This document shows positions 18,316 through 29,069 of a stretch of 64,000 nucleotides of DNA, piece after piece. Below the pieces are notes generated by a model. That model was given only the letters and a program-made list of their open reading frames with translations. It was not told where the DNA came from and did no database searches. The stretch is from Barthelona sp. PAP020 (lineage: Eukaryota; Metamonada: BaSk clade): NCBI GenBank assembly GCA_040182905.1, contig JARQWU010000011.1:1-64000 (forward strand). The letters are read 5' to 3'. Each line of letters starts with the position of its first letter. The first letter of the stretch is position 1. The translations under genes were made by a program, and so were the position numbers.

Positions 18316-19095
18316 ATGGTATTTCTTTTATTGTATTTAAACATTAATATTTAGTCTAGTAGATACGATTCTAAAACCACCACATTCTCATCGAGTGGAT
18401 ATTTACATCAAATTGCCTGGGCTATTAAATCCATCGAAAAGTGTAGTCCTGCTGTTGCAATATTGGCGAAAAATGGTATTGTTCTTGGTGCAGAAAGAAA
18501 AGTTGTTTCAAAATTATTGGATGTCAAAAATGCTGAAAGAATTGTTAAACTTGATGATCATATTGTAGTTGCGGTTGCAGGATTAACTTCCGATGCTCAC
18601 TCATTGATTGAAATGGCTCGTTTGCATTCTCAAAGATTCTATCATAAGATTCAACAACCAATTCCTGTTGAACCTTTAGTTCGTGCTATATGTGACGAAA
18701 AACAGGCATATACTCAACATGGTGGTTTGAGACCACATGGAGTTGCATTTTTGTATGCTGGATATGATAAACAGAGAGGTTTTCAATTATATTGGTCAGA
18801 CCCTTCTGGAAACTATCGTGGTTGGAAAGCTCATGCAATTGGCAGGGGTTCAAGCACATCTCAAACATTTTTACAGGAAGAATACTCTGATGAACTCTTG
18901 ATTGAAGATGCACTGCATTTAGCTGCTAAAACATTGGCAAAAGTTGTTGACGCATCATGTTTAACAACCCAAACATTGGAATTTTGTGTTTTAGAATTAA
19001 TTGATGGTAAACCATCAATTAGACATTTGATTGAAGACGATATTCAAGCATTGATTGATCCCATCAAAGCTGAAAGAGACCAAAATCTTCAATAA
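18316..19095 (+). CDS. PSMA4: 20S proteasome subunit alpha-3 (PSMA4), ATG split off by an intron
   Basis: The first exon is just the ATG at 18316-18318. A 36-nt intron (GTATTT..TTTAG, 18319-18354) is followed by the rest, 18355-19095, for about 247 residues. Splicing gives 'MSSRYDSKTTTFSSSGYLHQ', matching the N-terminal gate helix of alpha-3 ('[20 protein letters not shown]'). Further matches are 'DEKQAYTQHGGLRPHGVAFL' and 'YWSDPSGNYRGWKAHAIGRG', both typical of PSMA4. Alpha subunits form the outer rings that gate the proteolytic chamber and are not catalytic. The unspliced frame would start only at residue 37 and lack the gate segment, so the intron is needed. Confidence 0.9.
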
Positions 19096-19251
19096 GTTGT
19101 TTTTATTGTTAATGTGAGAATAAATTTTTCGTTTATTCTGTATTGTTTGTAATAAGAAAAAAAAAAAGACTTTTATGTGTTTGAAAATAAATAAAATCAG
19201 AAAATAATATACAAAGTTTCCAATTTTAGCAAAAAGTTTGATAAATTTTAA

Positions 19252-20997
19252 TCATTTTTTTTTTCTTTTTCTCCTCTGCGCTCTTGCAGCCATTCGTCTT
19301 TGACGAATATCATCTTCATCACCAGTGGATATGTCAACTTCTGTACTCATAAGAGAAGAAGTGGAGGAAAGTCTTCTCAACTCTCCAGATTCATCATCAT
19401 TTTCAATTTTATGAGGAATATCAATTGATTGATTGGCATGTGATTCAAGGGCATCAATTTGTTCTGAAGATATTGGTTCAAATTCAGTAATTTTTGAAAC
19501 TTTACTGATGACATCACCTCCTTTTGAATCATAAATATTCTCTTCAACATGCATTTCATTTTTATTGACTTCAATGATCGCTTCTTCTTCTTCTTCTTCT
19601 TCTTTTTCTTCCTCTTTATCACTATCAAATTCTTCATCGTTTTCCACCTCATTTATGCTAGTTCTATCAGTTAATTCTTTTTCTTCTTTAAACAATTCAA
19701 CAGGTTTATGTTCATCATCAGATGGATTGTTCACATCCTCTAATTCTTGCCTTAAGAGTTCTTCTTGCATCTCAAATTCTTTTTTTAATTTTTTATCTGT
19801 TCGTTTACGTAATTCCTTTTCCACTTTTGCCTTTTTCTTCAATAATGATGTAGCATGAACCAATTTGTAGCGTTCTTCATCTACAATTGTTTGCAAATGT
19901 TGGGTTCTCAATCTCACTTGTCTTTCAATTTCAGCTTGAACAATAGGATTATTTGAAAGATCATATTGTTGATTTGCAAGAGATTCAATAACAGTTTGAG
20001 TTAAATCATTATTTTGAACACGTTCAATATTACGTTTCGCTTCAATTTCAGCTTTAAGTCTTTTATCTTCAATTATTTTTTCTCTTTCTAAACGAGCATT
20101 TTCTTCAATTATTTTTTGTGCCTCTTCTTCAGCTTCTTTTTGACGTCTTAATTCTTCGAGTCTTCTTTCTTCTTCCTTTCTTTTGGATAAAGCCATAGCT
20201 GCTTCTTCACGACGTTTACGTTCTTCAATGACTCGTTGCTCTTTTTCTCTCTTCTCTTTTTCATATTCCTCTTGTCTCCTCAAAGCATCTGCAATTAGTT
20301 TTTCCATTTCTTCTTTTTCCAGCCTCTTTTTCTCTTCTTCAGCTTGAATACGTTTTAAGTCAGCTTCACTGTTAATTTGCTCAGAAAGCATAGCTTCATG
20401 CTTGGCTTTTTCTTCATGTAAATGACTAATTTTATCCGCTTCATTCATAAGACGTTTTTCAAGAGTTCGTCTTTGTTCTTCCAATTCTAACTTTTGCTCT
20501 CTAATTAAATTTTCTTGTTCAATTCTAGCCATTTCTGCTTCAGACTCTTTAATTGCTCGTCTATGCACCAACCAACCCTGAAATTCTTGTTCATGTTTTC
20601 TGGTAGTTTGTCCTGGTTTCCCTAAAGTTTCTCTGTGATGATTTTGCAAACGATTAGAATGAGTTGCCGTTTCATCTAAAGAATAACTTCCAGAAAATTG
20701 AATGAATTCTTTAGTCTTTAATAATTTCAAAATTTCTTCCAAAGGAGAAAATTCTTTTTCTTCTTCACTTTTCTCAAATTCAGAAATACTTTCACACTTT
20801 TCAATAGTCTTAACAATCAATTGATCAACAGGTAAAGCAAGATCATAACTTGCCAAGATTTTTGATTCCGCTTCTAGGCCTGGATAATTGTTTGAAGAAT
20901 ATCCAAATTGTTCACCATTAGTGAACAATTTGTTGAATTGTCCAGCAAGTGAATCTATAAATTCTCCAACATTATTGTCTAGAGAAGAAATAGACAT
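19252..20997 (-). CDS. long coiled-coil protein, unrecognised
   Basis: The frame encodes 581 residues from the ATG at 20997. An alternative in-frame start at 21156 would add 53 Phe-rich residues that look like translated leader. The first 150 residues are acidic with few repeats. About 160-440 is a continuous charged coiled coil (Glu/Lys/Arg with Leu spacing), about 450-500 is acidic with a run of Glu residues encoded by a TTC/CTT repeat, and the tail ends in 'RRMAARAQRRKRKKK', a possible nuclear or microtubule-binding basic patch. No family is recognised. The architecture fits a cytoskeletal or ciliary coiled-coil protein but that is inference only. Confidence 0.7.
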   Translation of the reverse strand: MSISSLDNNVGEFIDSLAGQFNKLFTNGEQFGYSSNNYPGLEAESKILASYDLALPVDQLIVKTIEKCESISEFEKSEEEKEFSPLEEILKLLKTKEFIQFSGSYSLDETATHSNRLQNHHRETLGKPGQTTRKHEQEFQGWLVHRRAIKESEAEMARIEQENLIREQKLELEEQRRTLEKRLMNEADKISHLHEEKAKHEAMLSEQINSEADLKRIQAEEEKKRLEKEEMEKLIADALRRQEEYEKEKREKEQRVIEERKRREEAAMALSKRKEEERRLEELRRQKEAEEEAQKIIEENARLEREKIIEDKRLKAEIEAKRNIERVQNNDLTQTVIESLANQQYDLSNNPIVQAEIERQVRLRTQHLQTIVDEERYKLVHATSLLKKKAKVEKELRKRTDKKLKKEFEMQEELLRQELEDVNNPSDDEHKPVELFKEEKELTDRTSINEVENDEEFDSDKEEEKEEEEEEEAIIEVNKNEMHVEENIYDSKGGDVISKVSKITEFEPISSEQIDALESHANQSIDIPHKIENDDESGELRRLSSTSSLMSTEVDISTGDEDDIRQRRMAARAQRRKRKKK

Positions 20998-22131
20998 TTG
21001 AACCAATAAGAAAAAAAATAAATTATTTTCATCTCCTTCACTTTTCATCAAACCAGAAAAATGTAAATAAAATTCACCCAAGGTGTAAAAGTTTGAATTT
21101 ACGATAAAAATAAAACAATTGAAAACTTTATTTTTTGTAGAAAGAAAAACAGACAAATGAAAGCAATCAAATCAAACGAAGATCTTTACAATGCACATAT
21201 ATATGGGATAGAATTCAAAATTTGCCAGCTATTTCTTATGAAATAGTTGAAATATTGTCAAACTTTGATTTTGGATAAATTCTCACAATTTGCTTTTCCC
21301 TTGTTAATTACACGGATTAAAAATCCTTGTCCATCTGCTTTTTGAATTCATTCAATATTTTGAAGCTTGATGCTCATCAAATCTTTTCAAAACTTCATCT
21401 CAATTCATTGAAAAAATTTCCATTTGCATATGTTTCTTCAACTATAAACAACCAAAAAAACCCTTAAAATTGCTTGTTTTACAAAAATTTCCAATCAATT
21501 ATTGTTCAGCATCTATTTACCACAAAAATATCAATTTTCTTCACTCAACACTCCTTTAACTCATTAACAAATGAATAAATTATCAATATTGGAACAAAAA
21601 ATTATTCAAAAGTGAGTAGAAACAACACAATATGCTCCATATCTTATCAATTTTGTCTTGGCAAGAATTAGTTTCTTTTAAAATTTCAATTCTTTAACAA
21701 ATTTAGCATTTGTCTTGTGCAACTCCAATATTTTCCAATATATTTAAATGTTTTTGCTTTATTTAAAGTAAAACAAGCAATTTAATATTCAAAATTGCCC
21801 ACAATTTTCAAAAAACAGGTCTTATCTTCGGTAAATCAATGGATATTCGATTTATAAGATATCTTCAATTTGCAACGTTAATTCTTTTCAAATATCCTTT
21901 CACAAACACCTTTTGCAACATTCATCTGATTTAATCAATTGGGTTAATAATTTTTTAACAATTTGTCTGCAATCATTCCACACTCAATTGAAGAAGAAAT
22001 ATAAAAACCAAAAGATTGTGTCTTTTTATACAAGCATTTTTTGAGCATCATTGGAAGTTGATTGAGATGTCAATAAATTTCAAATATTTTTAAAAAAAGT
22101 GGGGAAAAAAGTATTCTTTTTTTTTTAAACA
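20998..22131. other. 1.1 kb intergenic region upstream of the aspartic protease
   Basis: Long AT-rich spacer between divergent genes with no supported frame. The last 130 bp before the protease ATG contain ATATAAAA-like and TTTTTATAC motifs (near 22000 and 22027) that could be core-promoter elements. Such a long upstream region is unusual for this compact window and may hold regulation of a secreted, apparently highly expressed gene. Confidence 0.35.
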
Positions 22132-23226
22132 ATGTTAAGAGCATTTATTTGTCTATTAACTCTGAGTTTAACTTTTGCTGAGTTACAAAGAGTTTCTCTT
22201 ACCAGGAATGAACCTTCTGAAGCAGAGAAAGTTGCATTCATTGCCAATCTTAAAAGACACCAAATGATGGCTAGTGTTGGTGCTCCTGTTCCTGTACCTT
22301 TACAATCCAATATGTTTTCTTATTATTTACAAGCAGTTATTGGTGGTCAACAATTCTATTTGTTACCTGATACTGGATCTTCCAATACTTGGGTTCCTAG
22401 TTCTAAATGCCAAGTTCAAAGCTGCGTAAATCATAACAGATATTATAGTGGAGCCTCTAAAACTTATACTCCCAATGGTAAACTTTTCCAAGTTCCCTAT
22501 GGATCTGGAACTGTTAATGGTTATCTTTCTAATGACGATGTTACCATTGGTGGAATCACTGTTACTCAACATACTTTTGGTGAAGTTACTTATGAACAAG
22601 GAGATGCTTTCCTTCATTCGAATTTTGATGGTTTACTTGGTTTAGCTTTCCAATCTATTGCTAATGATAATGTTATGCCTTGGATTCCTCAAGCTCGTGT
22701 TCAAAATCGTATTGAACATGCTTCTTTCTCTTTCAACCTTAAACCTACTGGTGGTTGGATGGTTATTGGAGGTGTTGATCAACGTCTTTACACCGGTAAT
22801 GTTTTTTGGACCCCTCTTCTTCAACAATCCTATTGGGTTTTCAGAGGTGATGCTGTTCTTGTTGGTGGTGTTGCTCAATTCTGCCAAAATGGTTGCCCTG
22901 TTATTCTTGACACTGGTACTTCCCTTATTGCTTTACCCACTGATATGTACAACGCTCTTTCTAAATGGATTGTTGTTGATCAATATTGTCGTAACTTACC
23001 TCATTTACCAAATGTTTCTTTCACTATTAACGGTAATTTGTTTACTCTTGGACCTAATGACTATGTCATCAAAGTTACTCAATATGGACAGCAACAATGT
23101 ATGAGTGGTTTCAGTGCTTTTGATAACAGTCAAGGAATGATTATTCTTGGAGATGTTTTCTTACGTAAGTTCTATTCCATATATGACATGCAAAACTCCA
23201 GAATTGGTTTAGCTTTAGCCATTTAG
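22132..23226 (+). CDS. secreted pepsin-family aspartic protease (A1)
   Basis: The 364-residue preproprotein has a signal peptide (about 1-16, 'LRAFICLLTLSLTFA'), a basic-rich propeptide ('LKRHQMMASV') and a bilobed A1 catalytic domain. The two active-site aspartates are D80 in 'LLPDTGSSNTW' and D260 in 'VILDTGTSL'; the flap tyrosine is in 'VPYGSGTVNG'. Cysteine pairs in 'CQVQSC' and 'CQNGC' match the pepsin loops. Such enzymes cleave proteins in acidic lysosomes or food vacuoles, or outside the cell. Codon choice leans to GTT, CTT, GGT and ACT endings, unlike the neighbours, which suggests high expression. The long upstream spacer supports independent regulation. Confidence 0.95.
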   Translation: MLRAFICLLTLSLTFAELQRVSLTRNEPSEAEKVAFIANLKRHQMMASVGAPVPVPLQSNMFSYYLQAVIGGQQFYLLPDTGSSNTWVPSSKCQVQSCVNHNRYYSGASKTYTPNGKLFQVPYGSGTVNGYLSNDDVTIGGITVTQHTFGEVTYEQGDAFLHSNFDGLLGLAFQSIANDNVMPWIPQARVQNRIEHASFSFNLKPTGGWMVIGGVDQRLYTGNVFWTPLLQQSYWVFRGDAVLVGGVAQFCQNGCPVILDTGTSLIALPTDMYNALSKWIVVDQYCRNLPHLPNVSFTINGNLFTLGPNDYVIKVTQYGQQQCMSGFSAFDNSQGMIILGDVFLRKFYSIYDMQNSRIGLALAI

Positions 23227-23612
23227 TTAACTTGCAAATTTTTTTTATTGTTTATAAATTCATCTTTTTTCATTGTTTGTGATTCATGCAAAGCATTAGG
23301 CAATATATGTATATATTTTCTTTCTTTCGGATTTGCCGTTTTTCAAAGGTAAATGTGAAAATTAAAACAAATAATCGTTTGGCCCTTCTCATGGTCTTGG
23401 AGAATCCTCTGTAAAACTAAACTCCAAATGAAAATTTTTACTCTCATGTTCATTCTCATTTGTCAGACTTTATTAGTTGTTAAACACCTGTTTAACAGCT
23501 CATAAATTCCAAATTTTGATTTTATTAATTTTTTACGCTTTAAAATGCAAACAAAAAGCAAAACAATAAACCAACAAACTTTTATACATTATTTCTTTTT
23601 GTTGAAAAAGTC
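23227..23612. other. 3' region between convergent genes
   Basis: AT-rich spacer between the protease stop and the IFT80 stop. It contains a TATATGTATATA tract near 23306. No gene is seen. Confidence 0.35.
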
Positions 23613-25826
23613 TCAACTAGAAACGGCCATCTGCTCTTCTTTTTCCATTTCTTGTCGTAATTTCTCCTTGATGGTTTCAGGATTTATTTCAATGCTGTTG
23701 TTGTATTGTCTGAATATTTCAAACTTTTCCTCAATATCAAATTTATTAAGATATTGTTGTCTTTTAAATAATACAGTATCAACATGAGTTTTATGTTGTA
23801 TGGCAATTTCCAAGGCTCGTTGCCATTTAAACATTTTCATGTTCAAATTAATAGCCCTATAAACTAAACCTGATTTCAGCAATACATTTTCAGCATCATC
23901 CGGTCTCTTTAACATCAACAATATCTCACTTCTTTGTGCTTGAGGTAAAGGAATTCGAGCCACCTGTCTAAGATAAAAAACACGGTCAACCCTGTCTAAA
24001 CGTTGATAACATTGTTCAGCAATATCTAATTGATATGAAATTAATGAATAAAATCCTAAAACTGCCCAAAGGGATGGTTGAGCTACGAATCTACAGAGTT
24101 TTAAACCTTCCCTAAAATTTTTACCAAACAAAAGTCGATGTAAAATATTAACTGAAGAAGAATAATGCAAATGGAAAATAGCACCATCAGACCCAACACG
24201 TTTCAAGGTAATTAAACCGTCAGCAAATTTCAAAATTTCAACTGCATCTTCTTCTGCAGAATTGTGGAAAATTTCTGGAATATTTACCAAAACCTTTGAT
24301 GCATTGAATAGTGATTGATCAACCAAAATAGAAGAAGGACATAAAAACAAGGTTAACCTGCGATCTACAACAGCACAAATAACATGAGAATTAGAATGCC
24401 AACATGCTGAATTAACCATACCACACAACTTTGCAATTGTTGGTTTATTTGTAGTATTTGGAGGCTCAAGGGTTGCAACATAAAGATCTGCATTTCTATC
24501 TCTGAAAATCAATCTACCGTGGAAAGAATGAAGAGTTTGCTTAAAAATACTTTCATCTGCAAGGGTTGGAGCCAATTCAATCGATACAATGTCACAATTG
24601 TGTTCCAAAGGCATAGCAACAGGACGTCCTGATTTTGGATCAACAATTTGGATAACACGGGGCAAATTTGGATCAACAAAGGCAAGTGCTTGATCTGTCA
24701 AAGAAATTAATTGCTTATCAGAGTACACACTGTTAATTTTAAGATTTGCAAGCAAATCTAAAGATTCGCTATAATAATACAATTTCATCGATTGAGAAAT
24801 AACAATAAAGTAATTCATAGAGGTAATAATTGTAACTGGAGAATCTCCAAGAGGATAATTCAATGTTCGAGACGGTTTCTCAGGCTCAGATATTTCTAAA
24901 TTGGCACCACGAATATAAATAGTTTTTGATCCAAAAGGAATACCTGGTTTTTCGAAACTTAAAGAACCAACAGCTCCATTGGCCGAACAAAAACCAGCCA
25001 ACGTTTCAGTAGCATTAAAACAAGCTCCATAAAGAGTTCCAACCTCCGCTAAAATTCTATTAAGAGGAAAACCACAATTGTCACAAATAGTTATCGAATT
25101 AAATGAAGACAATAACAGAGTTTCACCTTTTGAACCCCAAAATAAATTTAAAATAGGTTCATCAACAGTTCTGGAATGTAACTGCTTGCCTTCTGTGTCA
25201 AATAAATGCAATTTATCCCCTTCAGCCAATGCCAAAACACCTAATGGTGAGAGATTGTAACAAATAGCACGTTCACCAGGGATTTCCCATTCAAACTTTC
25301 TTTTTGAAGGTTGAATAGGATATAAACAAGCTAAATTATCAACTATAAAGAAAATAAATTGGTCTTTTTGACTCCAATAAACATCATATATTGGTTTGGA
25401 AAATTTCGCAATAGTTGATCTGGGATCACCATTTTTGGACCAAATTTTCACAACACCATCTTCTCCAACAGAGCAAACAGCTGTTCCTTCTTCACTCCAA
25501 CGAACAGATAAAACAGCACCGCGATGTGTTTTCTTAACAACTCTAACCTTTTGAGCATCAGTTTCAACATCTAAAGAAAAGAAATGGATTGATCCATCAG
25601 AACATCCACACACGACACGATCTTCTCCTCCTCGAAAATTACAATACATATCTATACAAGAATAATAAATACTTTCATCACGGTGAACAACACCTAAACA
25701 CTCTCCATCTGGACTCCAACGTAATATTGTATGATCATCACTACAAGTAATGAATTCTCCCTTTGAAGTCAAACATATACCAGATATTGGTTCAGTATGT
25801 TCAGTTTGATTTAACCAATCAAGCAT
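23613..25826 (-). CDS. IFT80: intraflagellar transport protein 80
   Basis: The 737-residue protein (human IFT80 is 777) has N-terminal WD40 blades from about residue 10 ('PISGICLTSKGEFITCSDDH', 'AVLSVRWSEEGTAVCSVGED') and a second propeller to about 560. It ends in an alpha-helical TPR-like region ('GLVYRAINLNMKMFKWQRAL', 'EIAIQHKTHVDTVLFKRQQY'), the order found in IFT80. IFT80 is an IFT-B2 subunit needed for anterograde transport and cilium assembly; IFT172 shares the general plan but is more than twice as long. The ATG is 142 bp from the helicase ATG in divergent arrangement. Confidence 0.93.
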   Translation of the reverse strand: MLDWLNQTEHTEPISGICLTSKGEFITCSDDHTILRWSPDGECLGVVHRDESIYYSCIDMYCNFRGGEDRVVCGCSDGSIHFFSLDVETDAQKVRVVKKTHRGAVLSVRWSEEGTAVCSVGEDGVVKIWSKNGDPRSTIAKFSKPIYDVYWSQKDQFIFFIVDNLACLYPIQPSKRKFEWEIPGERAICYNLSPLGVLALAEGDKLHLFDTEGKQLHSRTVDEPILNLFWGSKGETLLLSSFNSITICDNCGFPLNRILAEVGTLYGACFNATETLAGFCSANGAVGSLSFEKPGIPFGSKTIYIRGANLEISEPEKPSRTLNYPLGDSPVTIITSMNYFIVISQSMKLYYYSESLDLLANLKINSVYSDKQLISLTDQALAFVDPNLPRVIQIVDPKSGRPVAMPLEHNCDIVSIELAPTLADESIFKQTLHSFHGRLIFRDRNADLYVATLEPPNTTNKPTIAKLCGMVNSACWHSNSHVICAVVDRRLTLFLCPSSILVDQSLFNASKVLVNIPEIFHNSAEEDAVEILKFADGLITLKRVGSDGAIFHLHYSSSVNILHRLLFGKNFREGLKLCRFVAQPSLWAVLGFYSLISYQLDIAEQCYQRLDRVDRVFYLRQVARIPLPQAQRSEILLMLKRPDDAENVLLKSGLVYRAINLNMKMFKWQRALEIAIQHKTHVDTVLFKRQQYLNKFDIEEKFEIFRQYNNSIEINPETIKEKLRQEMEKEEQMAVSS

Positions 25827-25967
25827 GAAACAAAGAAAAAAAATGAATTGTCTTCAAATTGGAAGATCCTAAAAATTGGATGAATACAGTTTACAGATGT
25901 CGAAATATTAATAAATTTGCCATAGAAACGCTCCAAAAACAAAAAAAATCAAATATCAATTTTATTT

Positions 25968-28034
25968 ATGAAGAAGGAACCAGTAATCAATGAAAACTAT
26001 GAACGAAATAGGCTAAATCCATATACAGGAAAGGCATATTCGCAAAACTATTATAGATTATTGGAACAACGAAAACAATTACCAATTTATAAATCTAGGG
26101 AGAATTTGATGAAAACTATTGATGAAAATCAGGTTGTAGTATTGTTAGGTGCGACAGGAAGTGGAAAAACCTCCCAAATTCCTTCGATGATATATGAACA
26201 TCTTTATAATAATAATCCGAGTCGAAATTACAAAGATATAAAGAAAATTGCGATTACTCAACCACGAAGAATTGCAGCTATCACCATATCTCAGCGTGTT
26301 GCGGAAGAGTTAGATGTTTTTCATGGAAGGCTTGTTGGATATTCAATTAGATTTGATGATAAAACATCTAAACATACTAAAATAAAATACATGACAGATG
26401 GTATGTTGTTAAGAGAATTTCAATTGGATTCAGAATTGGATGATTATGGCTACATTATTATTGATGAAGCACATGAGAGAACCTTGAATACTGACATTTT
26501 ATTGGGGTTAATTAAAAACTTGATTCAACGGAGAAACGACTTAAAAGTGATTATTATGTCTGCTACTTTGGAGGCAGATATTTTTGGAGATTTTTTCAAT
26601 GCACCAATTATTCACGTTCCTGGGAGACAATACCCTATCATTACAAAGTTTTTAGAGCAACCTGAGGATGATTATATTGAGGCTGTGATTATAACTGTGT
26701 TACAAATACATTTTGATAATTTTGAAGGTGATATTCTTGTTTTCTTAACTGGTCAAGAGGAAATTGAATCAGTTTATACTCTTCTAGAAAAGAAAATCGA
26801 ATTGTTACCCGACAATTTACCAGGAATAATGCTTACGAAATTGTTTTCAGCGTTGGATTCCGACGATCAATTAAAAGCTTTTGAACCAACACCAAAGAAT
26901 ATGAGAAAAGTAGTTTTGTCCACAAATATTGCCGAAACATCAGTTACAATTCCTGGAATTCGACATATTATTGATACTGGCCTTCAAAAATTAAAGAGTT
27001 ACGATCCATCCTCTGGATGTGAACGATTAAGTATTGTTGAAGTTAGTAGAGCTGCGTCTTTACAAAGAATGGGCCGAGCAGGTCGTGAACAAGCTGGTAT
27101 TGCATGGCGTTTATATACTGAAGAATCATATCAAAACTTTGCTCAGTCAACACTTCCTGAAATTTCTAGATCAAATTTATCTGGAGTTGTTTTGCGGCTA
27201 TTTGACATTGGAATCACAGACATTGCGAATTTTCCATTCATCATTGATTCAGAAGAGTCAACTTTCATAAATAAATTGAAGAAAGCGTACAAAGAACTAT
27301 TTGAGTTGGGTGCGCTGTGTAGAACAACTAACAAAACCAAATTTGGAATTGAACTTACTCCATTAGGAAAAGCAATGGCCAGCCTTCCAGTCAGCCCAAT
27401 TTTTGCCAAGATTCTTTTGAGTAGTTTTGAATTTGGATGCACTGAAGAAATTCTCATTGTGATTAGTCTTTTGTCATGTGAGAATTTGTTTGTTTCTAAT
27501 TCAAGTAATGGTAAATTAGGCACTTTTAATCATAGAGATGGTGACCACTTGATGTTGATTCAATTATTCAGTCATTACAAAAAGAGCAATGATAAATACA
27601 TATTTTGTAAGCAACATGGTATTTCTTACAGGGCCATGAAATATGCTTTCAATGTTATTAAACAATTGAGGGATGTTTTGAAACGCATTTCTGGCATATC
27701 TAATTTATCATCTTGTAAGGATCACACAGGATCTGTTGATCATGATGCATCCATAATGATCAGAAAATGCCTTTGTTGTGGTATGTTTAACAATATTGCT
27801 GTTTTGAATGAATCGAACAGAAAGTATTCCACCTTTATCAATAAAAGAGAATGTTCATTACATCCAACATCATGTTTGAGAGTTATTCAACCTATTCCAA
27901 GACTAGTTATGTTCTCAGAATTATCTCAAAGCAATAATAGTAAACTCTATATGAGGAATGTTTCTGCTATCACCCAAGATATAATGTTTGAATGTTCTAA
28001 TGGAAAGTTTACAAGAATTAACAAGGATTTATGA
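25968..28034 (+). CDS. DEAH-box RNA helicase, Prp43/DHX15-like group
   Basis: The 688-residue protein contains all DEAH-helicase motifs: I at about 61 ('GATGSGKT', with Ala for the usual Glu), Ia ('TQPRRIAA'), II at about 166 ('DEAH'), III ('SAT'), V ('STNIAETSVTIPGI') and VI ('QRMGRAGR'). A winged-helix, ratchet and OB-fold C-terminal region follow ('ELTPLGKAMASLPVSPIFAK'). Its short N-terminal leader 'LNPYTGKAYSQNYYRLLEQR' resembles Prp43. DEAH proteins unwind RNA in splicing and ribosome assembly using NTP. Compared with Prp43 the C-terminal OB region is divergent, so DHX33, DHX35 or DHR-type relatives remain possible. Confidence 0.88.
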   Translation: MKKEPVINENYERNRLNPYTGKAYSQNYYRLLEQRKQLPIYKSRENLMKTIDENQVVVLLGATGSGKTSQIPSMIYEHLYNNNPSRNYKDIKKIAITQPRRIAAITISQRVAEELDVFHGRLVGYSIRFDDKTSKHTKIKYMTDGMLLREFQLDSELDDYGYIIIDEAHERTLNTDILLGLIKNLIQRRNDLKVIIMSATLEADIFGDFFNAPIIHVPGRQYPIITKFLEQPEDDYIEAVIITVLQIHFDNFEGDILVFLTGQEEIESVYTLLEKKIELLPDNLPGIMLTKLFSALDSDDQLKAFEPTPKNMRKVVLSTNIAETSVTIPGIRHIIDTGLQKLKSYDPSSGCERLSIVEVSRAASLQRMGRAGREQAGIAWRLYTEESYQNFAQSTLPEISRSNLSGVVLRLFDIGITDIANFPFIIDSEESTFINKLKKAYKELFELGALCRTTNKTKFGIELTPLGKAMASLPVSPIFAKILLSSFEFGCTEEILIVISLLSCENLFVSNSSNGKLGTFNHRDGDHLMLIQLFSHYKKSNDKYIFCKQHGISYRAMKYAFNVIKQLRDVLKRISGISNLSSCKDHTGSVDHDASIMIRKCLCCGMFNNIAVLNESNRKYSTFINKRECSLHPTSCLRVIQPIPRLVMFSELSQSNNSKLYMRNVSAITQDIMFECSNGKFTRINKDL

Positions 28035-28089
28035 TGTTTAATACATATAAAAACATTTTTGGTGTTTTATTTTTTTATCAATTTCTTTT

Positions 28090-29038
28090 ATGCCTCAACA
28101 AATAAGATTTGTCAAGGATTTGGCACATCCTTCAGGTATCTGATACCTTTTATAACATATTCTAACTCTTTTAGATGAACAAATTCGATTAAACACATTA
28201 ATTCGATTGAGGGAATTTTTTGAAACAAATCCATCATTAGATGATTTAGAAATGTCGCAAATATGGGAAGCTTTATATTTTTGTATGTGGTTGACAGATA
28301 AATACGGTCCACAACAAGAAGTAGCCAGAAAGATTGCAGATTTGATTCATGTTTTACCTTTAAAACTTTCTAAAAACTTTATATTTACATTTTGGAAATT
28401 AATTTTAAAAAAATGGGGGAATATTGACAAGCACAGATTGGATAAATATTACTATTTGATGCGTGTTATGTTATATCGTCAATTTGATCGATTGGCATTA
28501 ATTGAAGAAGTTAATGAAGATTTTTATGACTTTTATAGCAGCTTGATCGAAACTGTAATTGAAGTTCCACTATTACCTTTAGGCATTACTTTACATGTCG
28601 TTGATTGTCTTTGTGATGCTATATTTAGAACTGAGGTGTCAAAAGAAAGATTTTTGGTGTTAATCAAACCATGGTTGCAATATTTACAAACTACCCGACA
28701 AAAGATTGTTGTTGATAGAATGTGTGAGTGTTTATTTGAATTAATAATTGATCAAAGACCGGATTTAGTTGAAACTTGCTTTGCCTTATTAAAAGAAGCT
28801 GCACTAAGTGAAATAACAACCAGCTATTCAAGGAAAAAATGCTGGAATTTAGTTGATAAATATGAAAATGTGATAAAAGATCAAAAAATAATGAATGATG
28901 TTATAGATACAGTAAATGTTGAATCAGATAATATTGCATTGTTTGAAGCAGGTTTGGAACCTGAAATTGTTGCAAACGATAAAGAATTTGATGAGAATGA
29001 TGAAGAGAAAAATATAGTAATTAAACCAGAAGAAGAAG

Positions 29039-29069
<31 letters not shown>

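Noticed and set aside
19377-19858. Lys- or Ser-rich frames in the coiled-coil gene region
   Set aside because: They are shadows of the Glu-rich stretch in another frame or strand.
20998-21156. 53-residue upstream extension of the coiled-coil gene
   Set aside because: Phe-rich and without family support; the ATG at 20997 fits better, although the upstream ATG is in frame.
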